A stretch of DNA of 64,000 bases, taken from positions 1 through 64,000 of the forward strand of contig CANJLB010000009.1 in NCBI GenBank assembly GCA_947475065.1, in the 5' to 3' direction. Origin of the DNA: Opitutia bacterium. Its GTDB lineage: Bacteria; Verrucomicrobiota; Verrucomicrobiia; Opitutales; Opitutaceae. The position numbers were made by a program, and so were the translations under genes. Below are positions 1-7,726 of this stretch, in pieces (positions within the stretch are counted from its first letter, which is position 1; each line of letters opens with the position of its first letter). The notes below the pieces were generated by a model. The model did no database searches. It saw nothing but the letters and a program-made list of their open reading frames with translations, and was not told where the DNA came from.

Positions 1-50
1 GGCGTCCCGGTCGTTGCAGCCAAGCCCTTCCGAGCCTGACGTGCAAGTCC

Positions 51-108
51 GCCAAAGGCGGCTTCCTCCGACGAGCTTGATCGCCCATTCTCGGAAGCCG
101 CCTTTGGC
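51..108. repeat. Perfect 16-bp inverted repeat (hairpin)
   Basis: Arms gccaaaggcggcttcc (51-66) and ggaagccgcctttggc (93-108) are exact reverse complements separated by 26 nt. There is no T-run after either arm, so a classical intrinsic terminator is not supported. It may be a transcript-end structure of a gene left of the window or another member of the palindromic repeat population. Confidence 0.7.
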
Positions 109-148
109 TCTGCCCTCATCCGGGTTTAACATCGGGTTGAACATACAA

Positions 149-327
149 GTTCACTGAGCACCGAACCACACCTGGCTCCTCTCATTTTCATGGCTTTCTG
201 GCTTCTGAATTCAATTCCGTCGTGAGGATTTTAAATCCAGTCAAAATAGCTGATGTCGGCCTTGCGGCCTCGGTAACAGAAACCATGAAACCATGATTTT
301 TTACCACGGTTTCACGAATGGACACGG
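149..327. repeat. Long dispersed repeat, copy 1
   Basis: This stretch is nearly identical to 6455-6634. Both run from gttcactgagcacc through ggctttctggcttctgaatt, a palindromic core of the form gtcggcctTgcggcctcgg, and cagaaaccatgaaacc to ttttttaccacgg and a cacgg end. By eye about nine in ten positions agree, with a few single-base indels. No reading frame is conserved, so it looks like a non-coding repeat. Shorter versions of its 3' half occur at 9241-9344 and 13952-14063. Confidence 0.85.
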
Positions 328-468
328 AGTATCAATCAGCAATGCAATCCCGAGCTTCCACCCGGCAGATGAAGGAATTTGGCATGATGTTTTTCCATGA
401 TGTTTTGTATCCGTGTCACTTGTGCGCCGTCGGCGCATCGTGGTCAAATTGAACTGCGGAATTAAGGT

Positions 469-1140
469 TCAGAACAGGTCGCCCTGCGTGAGCGCGGCGC
501 GCCTGCCGCCATCGAGCGTGCTGAGGGCGAGCAGCTGCATGGTGGTGAGCCGGGCAAGCTGCGGCTCGCCGGCGAGCGCGGCCAGCAGCAGCGCGCCCGC
601 CAGCGCATCGTAGGGCGCGGCGTGATAGCGACGGCGGGCCGGCGGGCAGTGCACGGCGGACAGCGTGGCGAGCCGATCTTGCAGGCCCCAGGCGGCAACC
701 AGATCGGCGAGCCTGGCCGACGGCAGCGCCGGCCAGAACTGCGGATAGAGCCGGCCGGTGTCGAGCCACGGACCCCAGTCGGTCACGGTCGCGCCGGGCC
801 GGGCGAAGTCGGGCGACGGACGCGGGTAAGGCCAGACGGATTTCAGCAACGAGTTTTCCGCGCCCGAAAAATGCGCCGCCAACGGCCCGGTCTCGCGCAG
901 CCGGGCGAATGGCTCCCAGTCATCGGCCAATGGCGCGCATGGGGCGAGCTCGTCGGCGCGCAGACCGTGCAGCGCCGTGTCCTCCGGCCGCACCCGGCCG
1001 CGGGGACGACAGAGACGGGTTTGCACGGCCACGATCTCCGCACCGCGCAGAGTGACCACGCCGTATTCGAGGATGCCCGCCGCCAGGCTGCCCTCGAAGT
1101 CCACAAAATGGATGAGTTGTTCGGTCCAAGCTTTGACCAC
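469..1140 (-). CDS. DEDDh-type 3'-5' exonuclease (DnaQ-like)
   Basis: Likely removes nucleotides from DNA or RNA 3' ends, as RNase T/DnaQ-superfamily proteins do. Visible motifs are VDFEGS near residues 13-18 (exonuclease I, D-x-E), LHGLRADEL (the usual HG-I region), a degenerate exonuclease II region (HFSGAEN) and a clear H-x4-D exonuclease III motif, HAAPYD, near residues 173-178. The frame is open up to 1233, but that extra part lies in low-complexity spacer sequence, so a GTG at 1140 (or 1104) is preferred. It is divergent from hisN. The exact substrate cannot be inferred. Confidence 0.75.
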   Translation of the reverse strand: MVKAWTEQLIHFVDFEGSLAAGILEYGVVTLRGAEIVAVQTRLCRPRGRVRPEDTALHGLRADELAPCAPLADDWEPFARLRETGPLAAHFSGAENSLLKSVWPYPRPSPDFARPGATVTDWGPWLDTGRLYPQFWPALPSARLADLVAAWGLQDRLATLSAVHCPPARRRYHAAPYDALAGALLLAALAGEPQLARLTTMQLLALSTLDGGRRAALTQGDLF

Positions 1141-1151
1141 AAGGGAAACGG

Positions 1152-1193
1152 AACACACGGAAACGGAGAAACGGAAACTTTTTTCCGTGTGTT
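1152..1193. repeat. 12-bp hairpin between divergent genes
   Basis: Arms aacacacggaaa (1152-1163) and tttccgtgtgtt (1182-1193) are perfect complements with an 18-nt loop. The element lies between the exonuclease start (about 1140) and the hisN start (1223), so it would be in the 5' leader of one or both genes. The words resemble the spacer repeats elsewhere in the window. Confidence 0.65.
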
Positions 1194-1222
1194 TCCCGGC
1201 TGCCGCCGTCAAAACTCGCCCG

Positions 1223-2014
1223 GTGGATCTCACGCCCTACCGCACGTTCATGGGGGAGCTCGCTGACAAAAGCGGCGAGTTCATCCGGCCGTTTTTCGGC
1301 GCCCCGGGCCTCGTCGTCGAAACCAAGGCCGACACCACGCCCGTAACCGCCGCCGACCGTGGCGCGGAGGAGCTGCTGCGCTCGCTCATCGCCAAAAAAT
1401 TCCCCGCCCATGGCGTGATCGGCGAAGAGTTCGGCGAAGACCGGCCCGGCGCAGAGTGGGTGTGGGTGCTCGACCCGATTGACGGCACCAAATCGTTCAT
1501 CGCCGGCGTGCCGCTGTGGGGCACGCTCATCGCGCTGCTACACGGGGGCCAGCCGGTGCTTGGGGCGATCCACCTGCCCGCGTCCGGCCAGCTCATGCTC
1601 GGCGACGGCACCACGACCACGCTCAACGGCAGGCCCGTGCGGATGCGCCCCTGCGCGCGTATGGAGGACGCCACCCTGCTCACCAGCGACCCGTTGAACC
1701 CGGCGATCCATCAGGACGGCCCCGCGTTCGCCGCGCTCGCGCGCCGCGCCCGGCTCGTGCGGACGTGGGGCGACTGCTACGGCTATTTCCTGCTGGCGAG
1801 CGGCCGGGCCGACCTCATGTGCGATCCCGTGCTGAGCCCCTGGGATCTCGCCGCGCTCGTGCCCGTCGTGCGGGGCGCGGGCGGCGTCATCACCGACTGG
1901 CAGGGTGGCGTGCCGTGGCCCGCATCGTCCGCGCTCGCCGCCGCGCCCGCGTTGCATGCTGAGGCGGTCACGGCGCTGAATCCGGTCGGCGGCAACTGCG
2001 GCAAACAGGGTTGA
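1223..2014 (+). CDS. hisN: Histidinol-phosphatase, inositol monophosphatase type
   Basis: Member of the IMPase superfamily that removes phosphate from L-histidinol phosphate in histidine synthesis. The metal-binding motifs are intact: GEEFGED at residues 67-73 and DPIDGTKSF at 84-92, followed by GVPLWGTLIAL, typical of HisN rather than plain inositol monophosphatases. A late SPWDLAALVPVVRGAGG matches the WD-x-AA motif. The start is a GTG at 1223 (263 residues); ATG at 1250 is the alternative. No other histidine gene is nearby. Related inositol or nucleotide phosphatase activity cannot be excluded. Confidence 0.85.
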   Translation: MDLTPYRTFMGELADKSGEFIRPFFGAPGLVVETKADTTPVTAADRGAEELLRSLIAKKFPAHGVIGEEFGEDRPGAEWVWVLDPIDGTKSFIAGVPLWGTLIALLHGGQPVLGAIHLPASGQLMLGDGTTTTLNGRPVRMRPCARMEDATLLTSDPLNPAIHQDGPAFAALARRARLVRTWGDCYGYFLLASGRADLMCDPVLSPWDLAALVPVVRGAGGVITDWQGGVPWPASSALAAAPALHAEAVTALNPVGGNCGKQG

Positions 2015-2045
2015 CTTTGCGCCCAAGATGTCAGGCACTGGCCGG

Positions 2046-2750
2046 ATGAGAAAGACGCTCCTACCCCTCGGATTGCTCCTCACAGTCGCGCTGGCTTCGG
2101 CGGCAGAGCCGCATACTTGGACCGACGCCACTGGCAAAACTTTCGTGGGTGAGATGGTGAGCGCCAACAAGGTGGAAATCACCATCCGAGGCTCCAACGG
2201 GGTGATCTCCCGCTACCCCCGAAACTTGCTCTCAGCCAAGGATCTTGCGTATGCGGACCAAGCCGGCAGTGCCATACCCATCGAGGTTAAGCTGGATGTG
2301 AGCCGGGTCAAATTCAGTGTCGCAACGGATAACTCCACGCAGGGGGTGACCATCACCACCGAGGAATGGGGCTATTACATCACACTGAACAGCAAAACAA
2401 TGCATGCGGCCTCCAATCTTCGGGTTGATTATCAGCTCTACGTTCGCCAGGCCAAGCTGGGTGAAACCATGTCGTCACAACCCTTGAAGAACCGCGCCGG
2501 AGTCAAAAACATTCCCAAGCTCGATGCCGGCGGAAAAACCAACTTTAAGACCATCGGGGTTCCCGCGAGACTGGTCCAATTGCAGCAAGGCTATTATTGG
2601 ACAGCAACGGGCCACAGCGAAGATGTGAATGACAAGCTGGAAGGCATCTGGGTGCGCGTGTTTCAAGGCAGCACCATGATCGCCGAGTATGCCTCGTCCG
2701 AGACGTTCAAGAAGGGCGGCTGGCCGGTGGAAAAAAACCCGGCCAAATAA
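2046..2750 (+). CDS. Exported protein with SHD1-like N-terminal domain
   Basis: A 234-residue protein. Residues 1-20 form a signal peptide (MRKTLLPLGLL..., cleavage near ASAAEP). Residues 23-65 contain HTWTDATGKTFVGEMVS...RYPRNLLSAKD, a pattern like the SLA1 homology 1 (SHD1) domain seen in many exported Planctomycetes/Verrucomicrobia proteins. The rest (about 80-225) has alternating beta-type sequence without a motif I recognise. An upstream ATG at 2028 would add six residues, but the signal peptide fits better from 2046. Function unknown; it may bind peptide or matrix components in the periplasm. Confidence 0.7.
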   Translation: MRKTLLPLGLLLTVALASAAEPHTWTDATGKTFVGEMVSANKVEITIRGSNGVISRYPRNLLSAKDLAYADQAGSAIPIEVKLDVSRVKFSVATDNSTQGVTITTEEWGYYITLNSKTMHAASNLRVDYQLYVRQAKLGETMSSQPLKNRAGVKNIPKLDAGGKTNFKTIGVPARLVQLQQGYYWTATGHSEDVNDKLEGIWVRVFQGSTMIAEYASSETFKKGGWPVEKNPAK

Positions 2751-2765
2751 CCGCCACCCGTCCGG

Positions 2766-3539
2766 TTATTTCGGCGGTGCAGCCGTCTTTTTTGCCGCCA
2801 GCTCGGCCGCATGGTCTTTCGCCAGCTGTTGCGCACGACTGGTCGCCGCCATGATGCGCGGGAGCATGGCGGCCTGCGAGCGGGCGGCGACTTCGGGGGC
2901 CTTGTCGGCCATCGCCTGACCGGCAGGCGAGCCGTAGAAATTCGCGATGGCCCGCAGCTCTTCCTTGGAGTAAACCTCGCTGTAGGCGCGGGCGAGGTCG
3001 CCGCGCACCGCCTCGGTGTTCAGCCCCGCAAACACCGTCTCCATGAGCTTCGCCTGAAACGCCCGCTCCTCGTCCGACGATCCGGGGCCGGCTGAAGGGG
3101 CAAGCTGCTTCACCATGGCGGTCAGGCTATCCTGCTGGGCCTTCAAGGTGCGCTCGATCATCTGGTCAAATTTCATCTTGTTCAGCACCTCCTCGGCGTC
3201 GGCCATCGTCGCACGGGTGCTTTCGTTCATCAGAGCGGGGCCGCTGCTCACCGTCATGCCGACCGCGCTTGAGGAGAGACGGACCGACACACTGCGCCCG
3301 CCCTTGGTGAGCACCAGCGTGTCGTCCGTCGCGCGATAGTCGCTCAACGTCCAGCCGGCAAAGCTGTCGCCCACCGTCACCCATGCGGTTTCCGAACCGC
3401 CGGGCACGGCGAGAGCAAAACGCGACGCGCCGCCCGCCGCCACGATGCCGCGCAGCTCGATCTGCGGAGCCTCGTCGGCGGCAAACACGGCGCAAGCGGT
3501 GAGAAGAAACAGGGCCGGGAGGACGCGGAGGGATTTCAT
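2766..3539 (-). CDS. DUF2059-type periplasmic protein
   Basis: A 257-residue exported protein. A signal peptide (MKSLRVLPALFLLTACAVFAA) is followed by a small beta-rich region with GGSETAWVTVGDSFAGWTL. A helical C-terminal half then reads FYGSPAGQAMADKAPEVAARSQ, the hallmark of DUF2059 proteins, whose molecular role is not known. The start at 3539 was chosen because the upstream in-frame ATG (3560) would place polar residues before the signal peptide. It is convergent with the SHD1-like gene, with only 15 bp between their stops. Confidence 0.8.
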   Translation of the reverse strand: MKSLRVLPALFLLTACAVFAADEAPQIELRGIVAAGGASRFALAVPGGSETAWVTVGDSFAGWTLSDYRATDDTLVLTKGGRSVSVRLSSSAVGMTVSSGPALMNESTRATMADAEEVLNKMKFDQMIERTLKAQQDSLTAMVKQLAPSAGPGSSDEERAFQAKLMETVFAGLNTEAVRGDLARAYSEVYSKEELRAIANFYGSPAGQAMADKAPEVAARSQAAMLPRIMAATSRAQQLAKDHAAELAAKKTAAPPK

Positions 3540-3643
3540 GATGGGAGAGGGTAGGTGCATAGGTGACGAGCCGCAAGCACAGGGGTTACAAGCGACCGCG
3601 GGGCGGCCTCACTGACGCCATGAAACGGCACTGGACACCGAAC

Positions 3644-3704
3644 TTTTTGACCACGGATGTCTCGGATGGGCACGGATAGGGATCGCGGAAACGCGGAGGA
3701 GCGG
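3644..3704. repeat. Spacer repeat module B
   Basis: Sequence of the form ttgaccacggatgtctcgg, atgggcacggatag, then ggatcgcggaaacgcggaggagcgg. The last 25 bp are repeated exactly within 9241-9344 and 13952-14063. The accacggat/cacggat words look like a decayed tandem motif. Confidence 0.8.
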
Positions 3705-3730
3705 AGTGGCGGAAAAGCTGAGAGCTAAAG

Positions 3731-3790
3731 CCGGAATTGTTTTAGCAGGAGGCCAGGAAATCAGGAATCGGAGGGACGGAAGTTTGAACC
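3731..3790. repeat. Spacer repeat module C, copy 1
   Basis: The segment ccggaattgttttagcagg followed by aggccaggaaatcaggaat and cggagggacggaagtttga recurs at 9051-9110, 9589-9648 and 14267-14317 with few differences. In all four cases it follows an agagctgaaagc-like word and lies in a gene-free spacer. Confidence 0.85.
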
Positions 3791-3824
3791 ACAGAGCACA
3801 GTGATGGAGAGGCGGAGGGCGGGC

Positions 3825-3849
3825 GGCGCGTGCAAGACACGCGCCCTAC
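3825..3849. repeat. CAAGA-loop hairpin with CTAC tail, copy 1
   Basis: Stem ggcgcgtg, loop CAAGA, stem cacgcgcc, then CTAC. The element at 50869-50893 has the same loop and tail but different stem bases that still pair. This supports a structured repeat rather than chance. Confidence 0.75.
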
Positions 3850-3864
3850 GTTTCAGCAGCCGGG

Positions 3865-3932
3865 CATTTCGGCGGGCCCAGCGGGCCTGCCCTACCTTTA
3901 CTATGGCGGGCGGGGGCGCCCGCGCTCCCACC
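3865..3932. repeat. Double-hairpin GC-rich repeat, copy 1
   Basis: Starts catttc, then ggcgggccc-AGC-gggcctgcc-CTAC, a short spacer, then a second palindrome ggcgggcgggggcgcccgc and gctcccacc. The same arrangement occurs at 5015-5079. The first stem differs between copies by a C-G to T-A pair swap, as expected if pairing matters. Confidence 0.8.
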
Positions 3933-4034
3933 GGTCTTAAAAAATATCTCGCAACGACGGCTTGCTGGCGCGAGATGTGCAGGGGGCTGAATCCATGGCA
4001 AAGTGGCCGTGGGCACCCCCGTTTTCCCTCTCCG

Positions 4035-4904
4035 ATGAAATCCGCCAAGCTCCTCCTCGCCCTCGCGGCCACCCTTCTCGCCACCACCGGCATGACGCGG
4101 CTTGCCGCCGTCACCCTGCCCACCCTCTTTGGCTCCGCCGGCTCCACGTTTGTGTCCATCAATCCCTCCACGGGCGCGGGCACCGCAATTGGCGTGATCG
4201 GGTTCAACCAAGTGGGCGGGATGGATTTCAACCCGTCCACCGGGATTTTGTTTGCCGCCGGCAGAAATCCCATCGGCGGCGCGCTCACGCTGCTCACCAT
4301 CAACCCGGCGACCGGTGCCGGGACCGCGGTGGGCGTGATTTCCGGAACCTCCGGAGCCAATGTCACCGACATCTCCTTCCGCAGCGACGGGGTGCTGTTC
4401 GGAGCCAACGGGAGCAACCAGGCCTTTACCCTCAATGTGACGACCGGTGCGGCCAGCCTGCTTGGTGCCATCGGCGGGGGATCCTTTGGCAACGCGCTGG
4501 CCTTTTCGCCAGGTGACACCTTGTTTTTTGCCAATTCGGACCTGGAAACAATCAACCAGTCCACCGGCGTGGGAACAACGGTGGTGGGTCTCACCTATCC
4601 GGGCCTGACGAACAGCCCGCGAGCCAATGGGATGGACTTCGACCCGGTTACCGGCGCGCTCTATGCCTCGGTGCAGACGCAAGGGGATGGAAGCAGTCCC
4701 GGCAGCTCCAGATTGGTCACGATCAACCCTGTGACGGGTGTGGCCACGAACATCGGAACCACTTTCAACAATCTTGACGCGCTGACGGTGGCACCGGTGG
4801 CCGCCATCCCGGAGCCGAGCACGACGGCGGTCCTCGCAGGGCTGGCAGGATTGGGACTGGCGGCGGGCTGGCGCAGCCGGCGCGCGAAGCACCGGGTGGA
4901 GTGA
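4035..4904 (+). CDS. PEP-CTERM exported repeat protein
   Basis: A 289-residue secreted protein. It has a signal peptide (MKSAKLLLALAATLLATTG...), a body with several repeats of the type INPSTGAGTAIG, INPATGAGTAVG, LNVTTGAASLLG, INQSTGVGTTV and INPVTGVATNIG, and a C-terminal PEP-CTERM sorting signal: IPEPST, a hydrophobic helix (AVLAGLAGLGLAAG) and an arginine-rich end. The repeats resemble those of DUF4394/beta-propeller-like proteins. PEP-CTERM proteins are processed by exosortase and usually reach the surface or exopolysaccharide matrix. Start chosen at the ATG directly preceding the signal peptide. Confidence 0.9.
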   Translation: MKSAKLLLALAATLLATTGMTRLAAVTLPTLFGSAGSTFVSINPSTGAGTAIGVIGFNQVGGMDFNPSTGILFAAGRNPIGGALTLLTINPATGAGTAVGVISGTSGANVTDISFRSDGVLFGANGSNQAFTLNVTTGAASLLGAIGGGSFGNALAFSPGDTLFFANSDLETINQSTGVGTTVVGLTYPGLTNSPRANGMDFDPVTGALYASVQTQGDGSSPGSSRLVTINPVTGVATNIGTTFNNLDALTVAPVAAIPEPSTTAVLAGLAGLGLAAGWRSRRAKHRVE

Positions 4905-4930
4905 GCGGGAGGGGTGGGGCCTTACGGAGC

Positions 4931-4979
4931 GGCGGGGTTCGGCGACCCCGCCCTACATGGCGCGCACAGCTTGTGCGCG
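4931..4979. terminator. Two hairpins downstream of the PEP-CTERM gene
   Basis: Two stems lie in series 27 bp after the stop codon: ggcgggg...ccccgcc (4931-4952, followed by CTAC) and cgcgcaca-GCT-tgtgcgcg (4961-4979). They could end transcription from the PEP-CTERM gene or be members of the CTAC-tailed palindrome family. There is no strong T-run, so the terminator role is a guess. Confidence 0.45.
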
Positions 4980-5014
4980 TGAATATTTAGGAACCCGCGG
5001 ATCGCGGAGGAGGA

Positions 5015-5079
5015 CATTTCGGCGGGTCCAGCGGACCCGCCCTACCCTTCTGGCGGGCGGGGGCGCCCGCGCTCCCACC
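5015..5079. repeat. Double-hairpin GC-rich repeat, copy 2
   Basis: Same order of parts as 3865-3932: catttc, ggcgggtcc-AGC-ggacccgcc-CTAC, then ggcgggcgggggcgcccgc and gctcccacc. It ends 56 bp upstream of the chosen fabV start and so probably lies in or near the fabV leader. Confidence 0.8.
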
Positions 5080-5135
5080 TCATCTCGCACTTGAAACTTG
5101 TCACGGCTCGCCGGGATGCGAATCCTGACCGCCCC

Positions 5136-6323
5136 ATGGTCATCAAACCCAAAGTCCGCGGTTTCGTCTGCGTCACAGCCCACCCCGGCGGCTGCGCCGC
5201 GCATCTGCAGGAGCAGATCGCACACGTCCGCGCCGGCGGCCCGATCAAGGACGGCCCGCGCAAGGTGCTCGTCCTCGGGGCATCCACCGGCTATGGCCTG
5301 GCGTCGCGCGTCGCGGCCGCGTTTGGCTCGGGCGCGGCGACGGCCGGTGTGTTTTTCGAGCGCCCCTCCGAGGAGGGTCGCCTCGCCACGCCGGGCTGGT
5401 ATAACAGCATCGCCTTCACCGCGGCCGCCCGCGCCGCCGGCCTCTATGCGCGCAATTTCAACGGCGACGCCTTTTCCACCGCCATGAAGCAGGAGGTCGT
5501 CGCCGCGCTCAAGGCCGACCTCGGCCAGGTGGACCTCGTCGTCTATTCGCTCGCCTCACCCCGACGGACGCACCCGACCACCGGGGCCGTCCACAAGTCC
5601 GTCCTAAAGCCGGTGGGCACGACCTACACGAACAAGACCGTGGACACGGACAAAGGCATCGTGAGCGACATCACCATCGAGCCCGCGACCGACGCCGAGA
5701 TCGCCGACACCACCGCTGTCATGGGCGGTGAAGACTGGGAAATGTGGATGGACGCGCTGGAACAAGGGGGAGTGCTCGCCCCCGGTGCGACCGCAGTGGC
5801 CTACTCCTATATCGGCCCGGAAGTGACGTGGCCGATCTACAAAAACGGCACCATCGGCCTCGCCAAAAACGACCTCGAGCGCGCCGCCGTCCGCATTGAC
5901 GCCCAACTGAAGGCGCAGGGCTACGGCCGCGCGTTCATCTCGGTCAACAAGGCGCTCGTCACGCAGGCGAGCAGCGCGATCCCCGTCGTGCCGCTCTACA
6001 TCTCCATCCTCTACAAGATCATGAAAGCGCGCGGCCTGCATGAAGGCTGCATCGAGCAGATGCGCCGGCTGTTTGCGACGCAGATGTACAATGGCAATCC
6101 GCTGAATTTCGACGAAGGCGGCCGCGTGCGGCTGGACGACTGGGAGATGCGCCCGGAGGTGCAGGCCGAGGTCGTGAAAATCTGGCCGCAGGTCACCACG
6201 GAAAACCTCGCCGCGCTCACCGACATCGCCGGCTACCGCGCGGAGTTTCTGAAGCTCTTTGGCTTCGGCCTGCCGGGCATCAACTACGAGGCCGAGGTCG
6301 AACCGCACATGGCGATGCTGTGA
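5136..6323 (+). CDS. fabV: Trans-2-enoyl-ACP/CoA reductase FabV
   Basis: Catalyses the last, NAD(P)H-dependent reduction of the fatty-acid elongation cycle in the cytoplasm. The protein has 395 residues, the usual FabV length. It has the N-terminal MVIKPKVRGFVC start of the family, a dinucleotide-binding GASTGYGLASR at 48-58, and the FabV-specific Tyr-x8-Lys catalytic pair as Y235 and K244 (in IYKNGTIGLAK). An in-frame ATG at 5091 is rejected because the family begins at MVIKP. It is a single gene preceded by a double-hairpin repeat. FabV often coexists with or replaces FabI and is triclosan-tolerant in known cases. Confidence 0.95.
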   Translation: MVIKPKVRGFVCVTAHPGGCAAHLQEQIAHVRAGGPIKDGPRKVLVLGASTGYGLASRVAAAFGSGAATAGVFFERPSEEGRLATPGWYNSIAFTAAARAAGLYARNFNGDAFSTAMKQEVVAALKADLGQVDLVVYSLASPRRTHPTTGAVHKSVLKPVGTTYTNKTVDTDKGIVSDITIEPATDAEIADTTAVMGGEDWEMWMDALEQGGVLAPGATAVAYSYIGPEVTWPIYKNGTIGLAKNDLERAAVRIDAQLKAQGYGRAFISVNKALVTQASSAIPVVPLYISILYKIMKARGLHEGCIEQMRRLFATQMYNGNPLNFDEGGRVRLDDWEMRPEVQAEVVKIWPQVTTENLAALTDIAGYRAEFLKLFGFGLPGINYEAEVEPHMAML

Positions 6324-6742
6324 GATGGAAGGCTGGCGTGTTTTAAACCGCGAATGGACGCGAAGCGGGATATCGGAATTTTTGACCAAGGATCTCACGG
6401 ATCGACACGGATTGTCGAACCAAGTCACAGAGGACCCCGAGCGCAGCCCACAGAGTTCACTGAGCACCGAAACCAAACCTGGCTCCTCTCATTTTCATGG
6501 CTTTCTGGCTTCTGAATTCAATTCCGTCGTGAGGATTCTAAATCCAGTCAAAATGGCTGATATCGGTATTACGGCCTCGGTAACAGAAACCATGAAACCA
6601 GGATTTTTTACCACGGCTTCACGGATGGGCACGGATGGGGACAAGGCCAGCCGACGCGCGGGCCATGAGTCAAAAGGGGTGGGCTTGAGCGTCCCGGCCG
6701 TTTGGCGTTGCACCTGCGGTGCGGCGCGGCTGGCGTCTGGGC
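6324..6742. other. Repeat-rich spacer
   Basis: No gene is supported. The left part (6360-6420) has the words gaccaaggatctcacgg and cgacacgg of module B. The middle is the second copy of the long dispersed repeat (6455-6634). The last 100 bp are ordinary GC-rich leader sequence of the next gene. Confidence 0.65.
6455..6634. repeat. Long dispersed repeat, copy 2
   Basis: Near-identical to 149-327 over its full length and in the same orientation. Differences are mainly single substitutions, including in the palindromic core (tatcggtattacggcctcgg here). Orientation relative to neighbouring genes is not obviously constrained. Confidence 0.85.
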
Positions 6743-7654
6743 ATGCCCGCCCCGGACACTCTTGATGCGCCCGGCCCCGTGCCGCCCAAGGGCCGCGATC
6801 CGACGCTGCCGCCGCCCCAGGTCCAATTTGCGCTGCGACTCATGGCGGCGCTGGTGCATGTCGTCTTCGTCGCGGCGCTGATGCAGGACTACTGGAGCGG
6901 CCAGTGGTGGAATGGTGATTTGGCCATGCTAGGACCGTGGCTGGCGACGTTCGCGGAGGCCGCGCTCGGCCGCCTGCGTTTTTTTGTCGAAGGGCTGCGC
7001 ACCCTCGCCCCGTGGGCGCTGGTCGAGGCGCTCACGGTGGCGCTGGTGTTCGGGGTGCCGTTTCAACTGCTCATGCGGTTGTGCGCGGCGGCGGGCCTGA
7101 CCTATTTTGCGGCGCAAGCCGTCGCGTATTACGAACCCGGCCGGCCCACGTTGCTGCTGATGGTCATCACCGAGGTGATCACCGTGCTGCTCGTGCTCTT
7201 CGCCCGGCCCGCCAGGCGGCAGGACTGGCGGCCGGCCTCGGCGCTGTTCACCGTGGGGGCGACGTTTTATTTTCTCGCCCTCAGCTTCGCCCCGCCCGAA
7301 CAGGTGCTCGTCTCCGAGCAAACCGGGGTGCTGATCGCAAGTGCGGGAATCAGCTGGGCGATTTTCGCCAAACTTTCGCTCGGCCGGTCGTTCGGCCTGC
7401 TACCGGCGGATCGCGGCATCATCACCCGCGGCGCCTACCGCGTGGTGCGGCATCCGGTCTATCTCGGCTATTTTATCTATCATCTGGGCTACCTGCTCGC
7501 GAACTTCGGCACACGCAACCTGATCGTCTTTGCGCTGCTCTACACCTTTCAGGCCATGCGCGTGATCCGCGAAGAAAGGCTGCTGCGTGCCAACCCGGAG
7601 TATCAGGCGTATTGCGAGAAGGTGCGCTGGCGGTTTGTGCCGTGGGTGGTTTGA
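6743..7654 (+). CDS. Isoprenylcysteine carboxyl methyltransferase-like membrane protein
   Basis: A 303-residue polytopic protein with about six hydrophobic segments between residues 25 and 270. The C-terminal third carries the ICMT/phospholipid methyltransferase signature: RGAYRVVRHPVYLGYF, followed by a hydrophobic stretch and REERLLRANPEYQAYCEKVRWR. In the family this part binds S-adenosylmethionine and methylates a lipid or small hydrophobic substrate at the membrane; the bacterial substrate is usually unknown. The N-terminal 150 residues have no family I recognise. Starts at 6719 and 6743 are both possible. It stands alone between repeats. Confidence 0.75.
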   Translation: MPAPDTLDAPGPVPPKGRDPTLPPPQVQFALRLMAALVHVVFVAALMQDYWSGQWWNGDLAMLGPWLATFAEAALGRLRFFVEGLRTLAPWALVEALTVALVFGVPFQLLMRLCAAAGLTYFAAQAVAYYEPGRPTLLLMVITEVITVLLVLFARPARRQDWRPASALFTVGATFYFLALSFAPPEQVLVSEQTGVLIASAGISWAIFAKLSLGRSFGLLPADRGIITRGAYRVVRHPVYLGYFIYHLGYLLANFGTRNLIVFALLYTFQAMRVIREERLLRANPEYQAYCEKVRWRFVPWVV

Positions 7655-7668
7655 GGAACCAAAGTGGC

Positions 7669-7685
7669 ACGGGCGTCTCGCCCGT
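7669..7685. terminator. Short hairpin between convergent genes
   Basis: acgggcg-TCT-cgcccgt lies 15 bp after the methyltransferase-like gene's stop and 42 bp before the stop of the convergent EF-hand gene. It could serve as a bidirectional transcript end. No T-run follows, and this hairpin type may also be a dispersed repeat. Confidence 0.4.
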
Positions 7686-7726
7686 AGTTTCGGTGCTCAA
7701 CGCTTGGGAGGGACGCCCATACCACA

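Larger units (their letters stand above)
1..468. other. Intergenic region with repeats
   Basis: No convincing gene is visible. The stretch holds a 16-bp perfect inverted repeat near its left end and one copy of a roughly 180-bp dispersed repeat (149-327). From about 330 to 468 it is lower-GC sequence with words such as ccacgg, cacgga and ccgtgtcac that recur in other spacers here. A gene may end just to the left of the window, but nothing in the window proves it. Confidence 0.6.
3540..4034. other. Repeat-rich spacer
   Basis: No gene is supported in this 495-bp stretch. It is a mosaic of the repeats listed separately: a cacgga/cgcggaggagcgg module (3644-3704), a ggaattgttttagcagga module (3731-3790), a CAAGA-loop hairpin (3825-3849) and a double-hairpin element (3865-3932). 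An open frame exists from 3801 into the PEP-CTERM gene, but it consists of repeat sequence. Confidence 0.75.

Noticed and set aside
3801-4034. Longer start for the PEP-CTERM protein
   Set aside because: The upstream in-frame codons are repeat sequence, and the signal peptide begins at the ATG at 4035.
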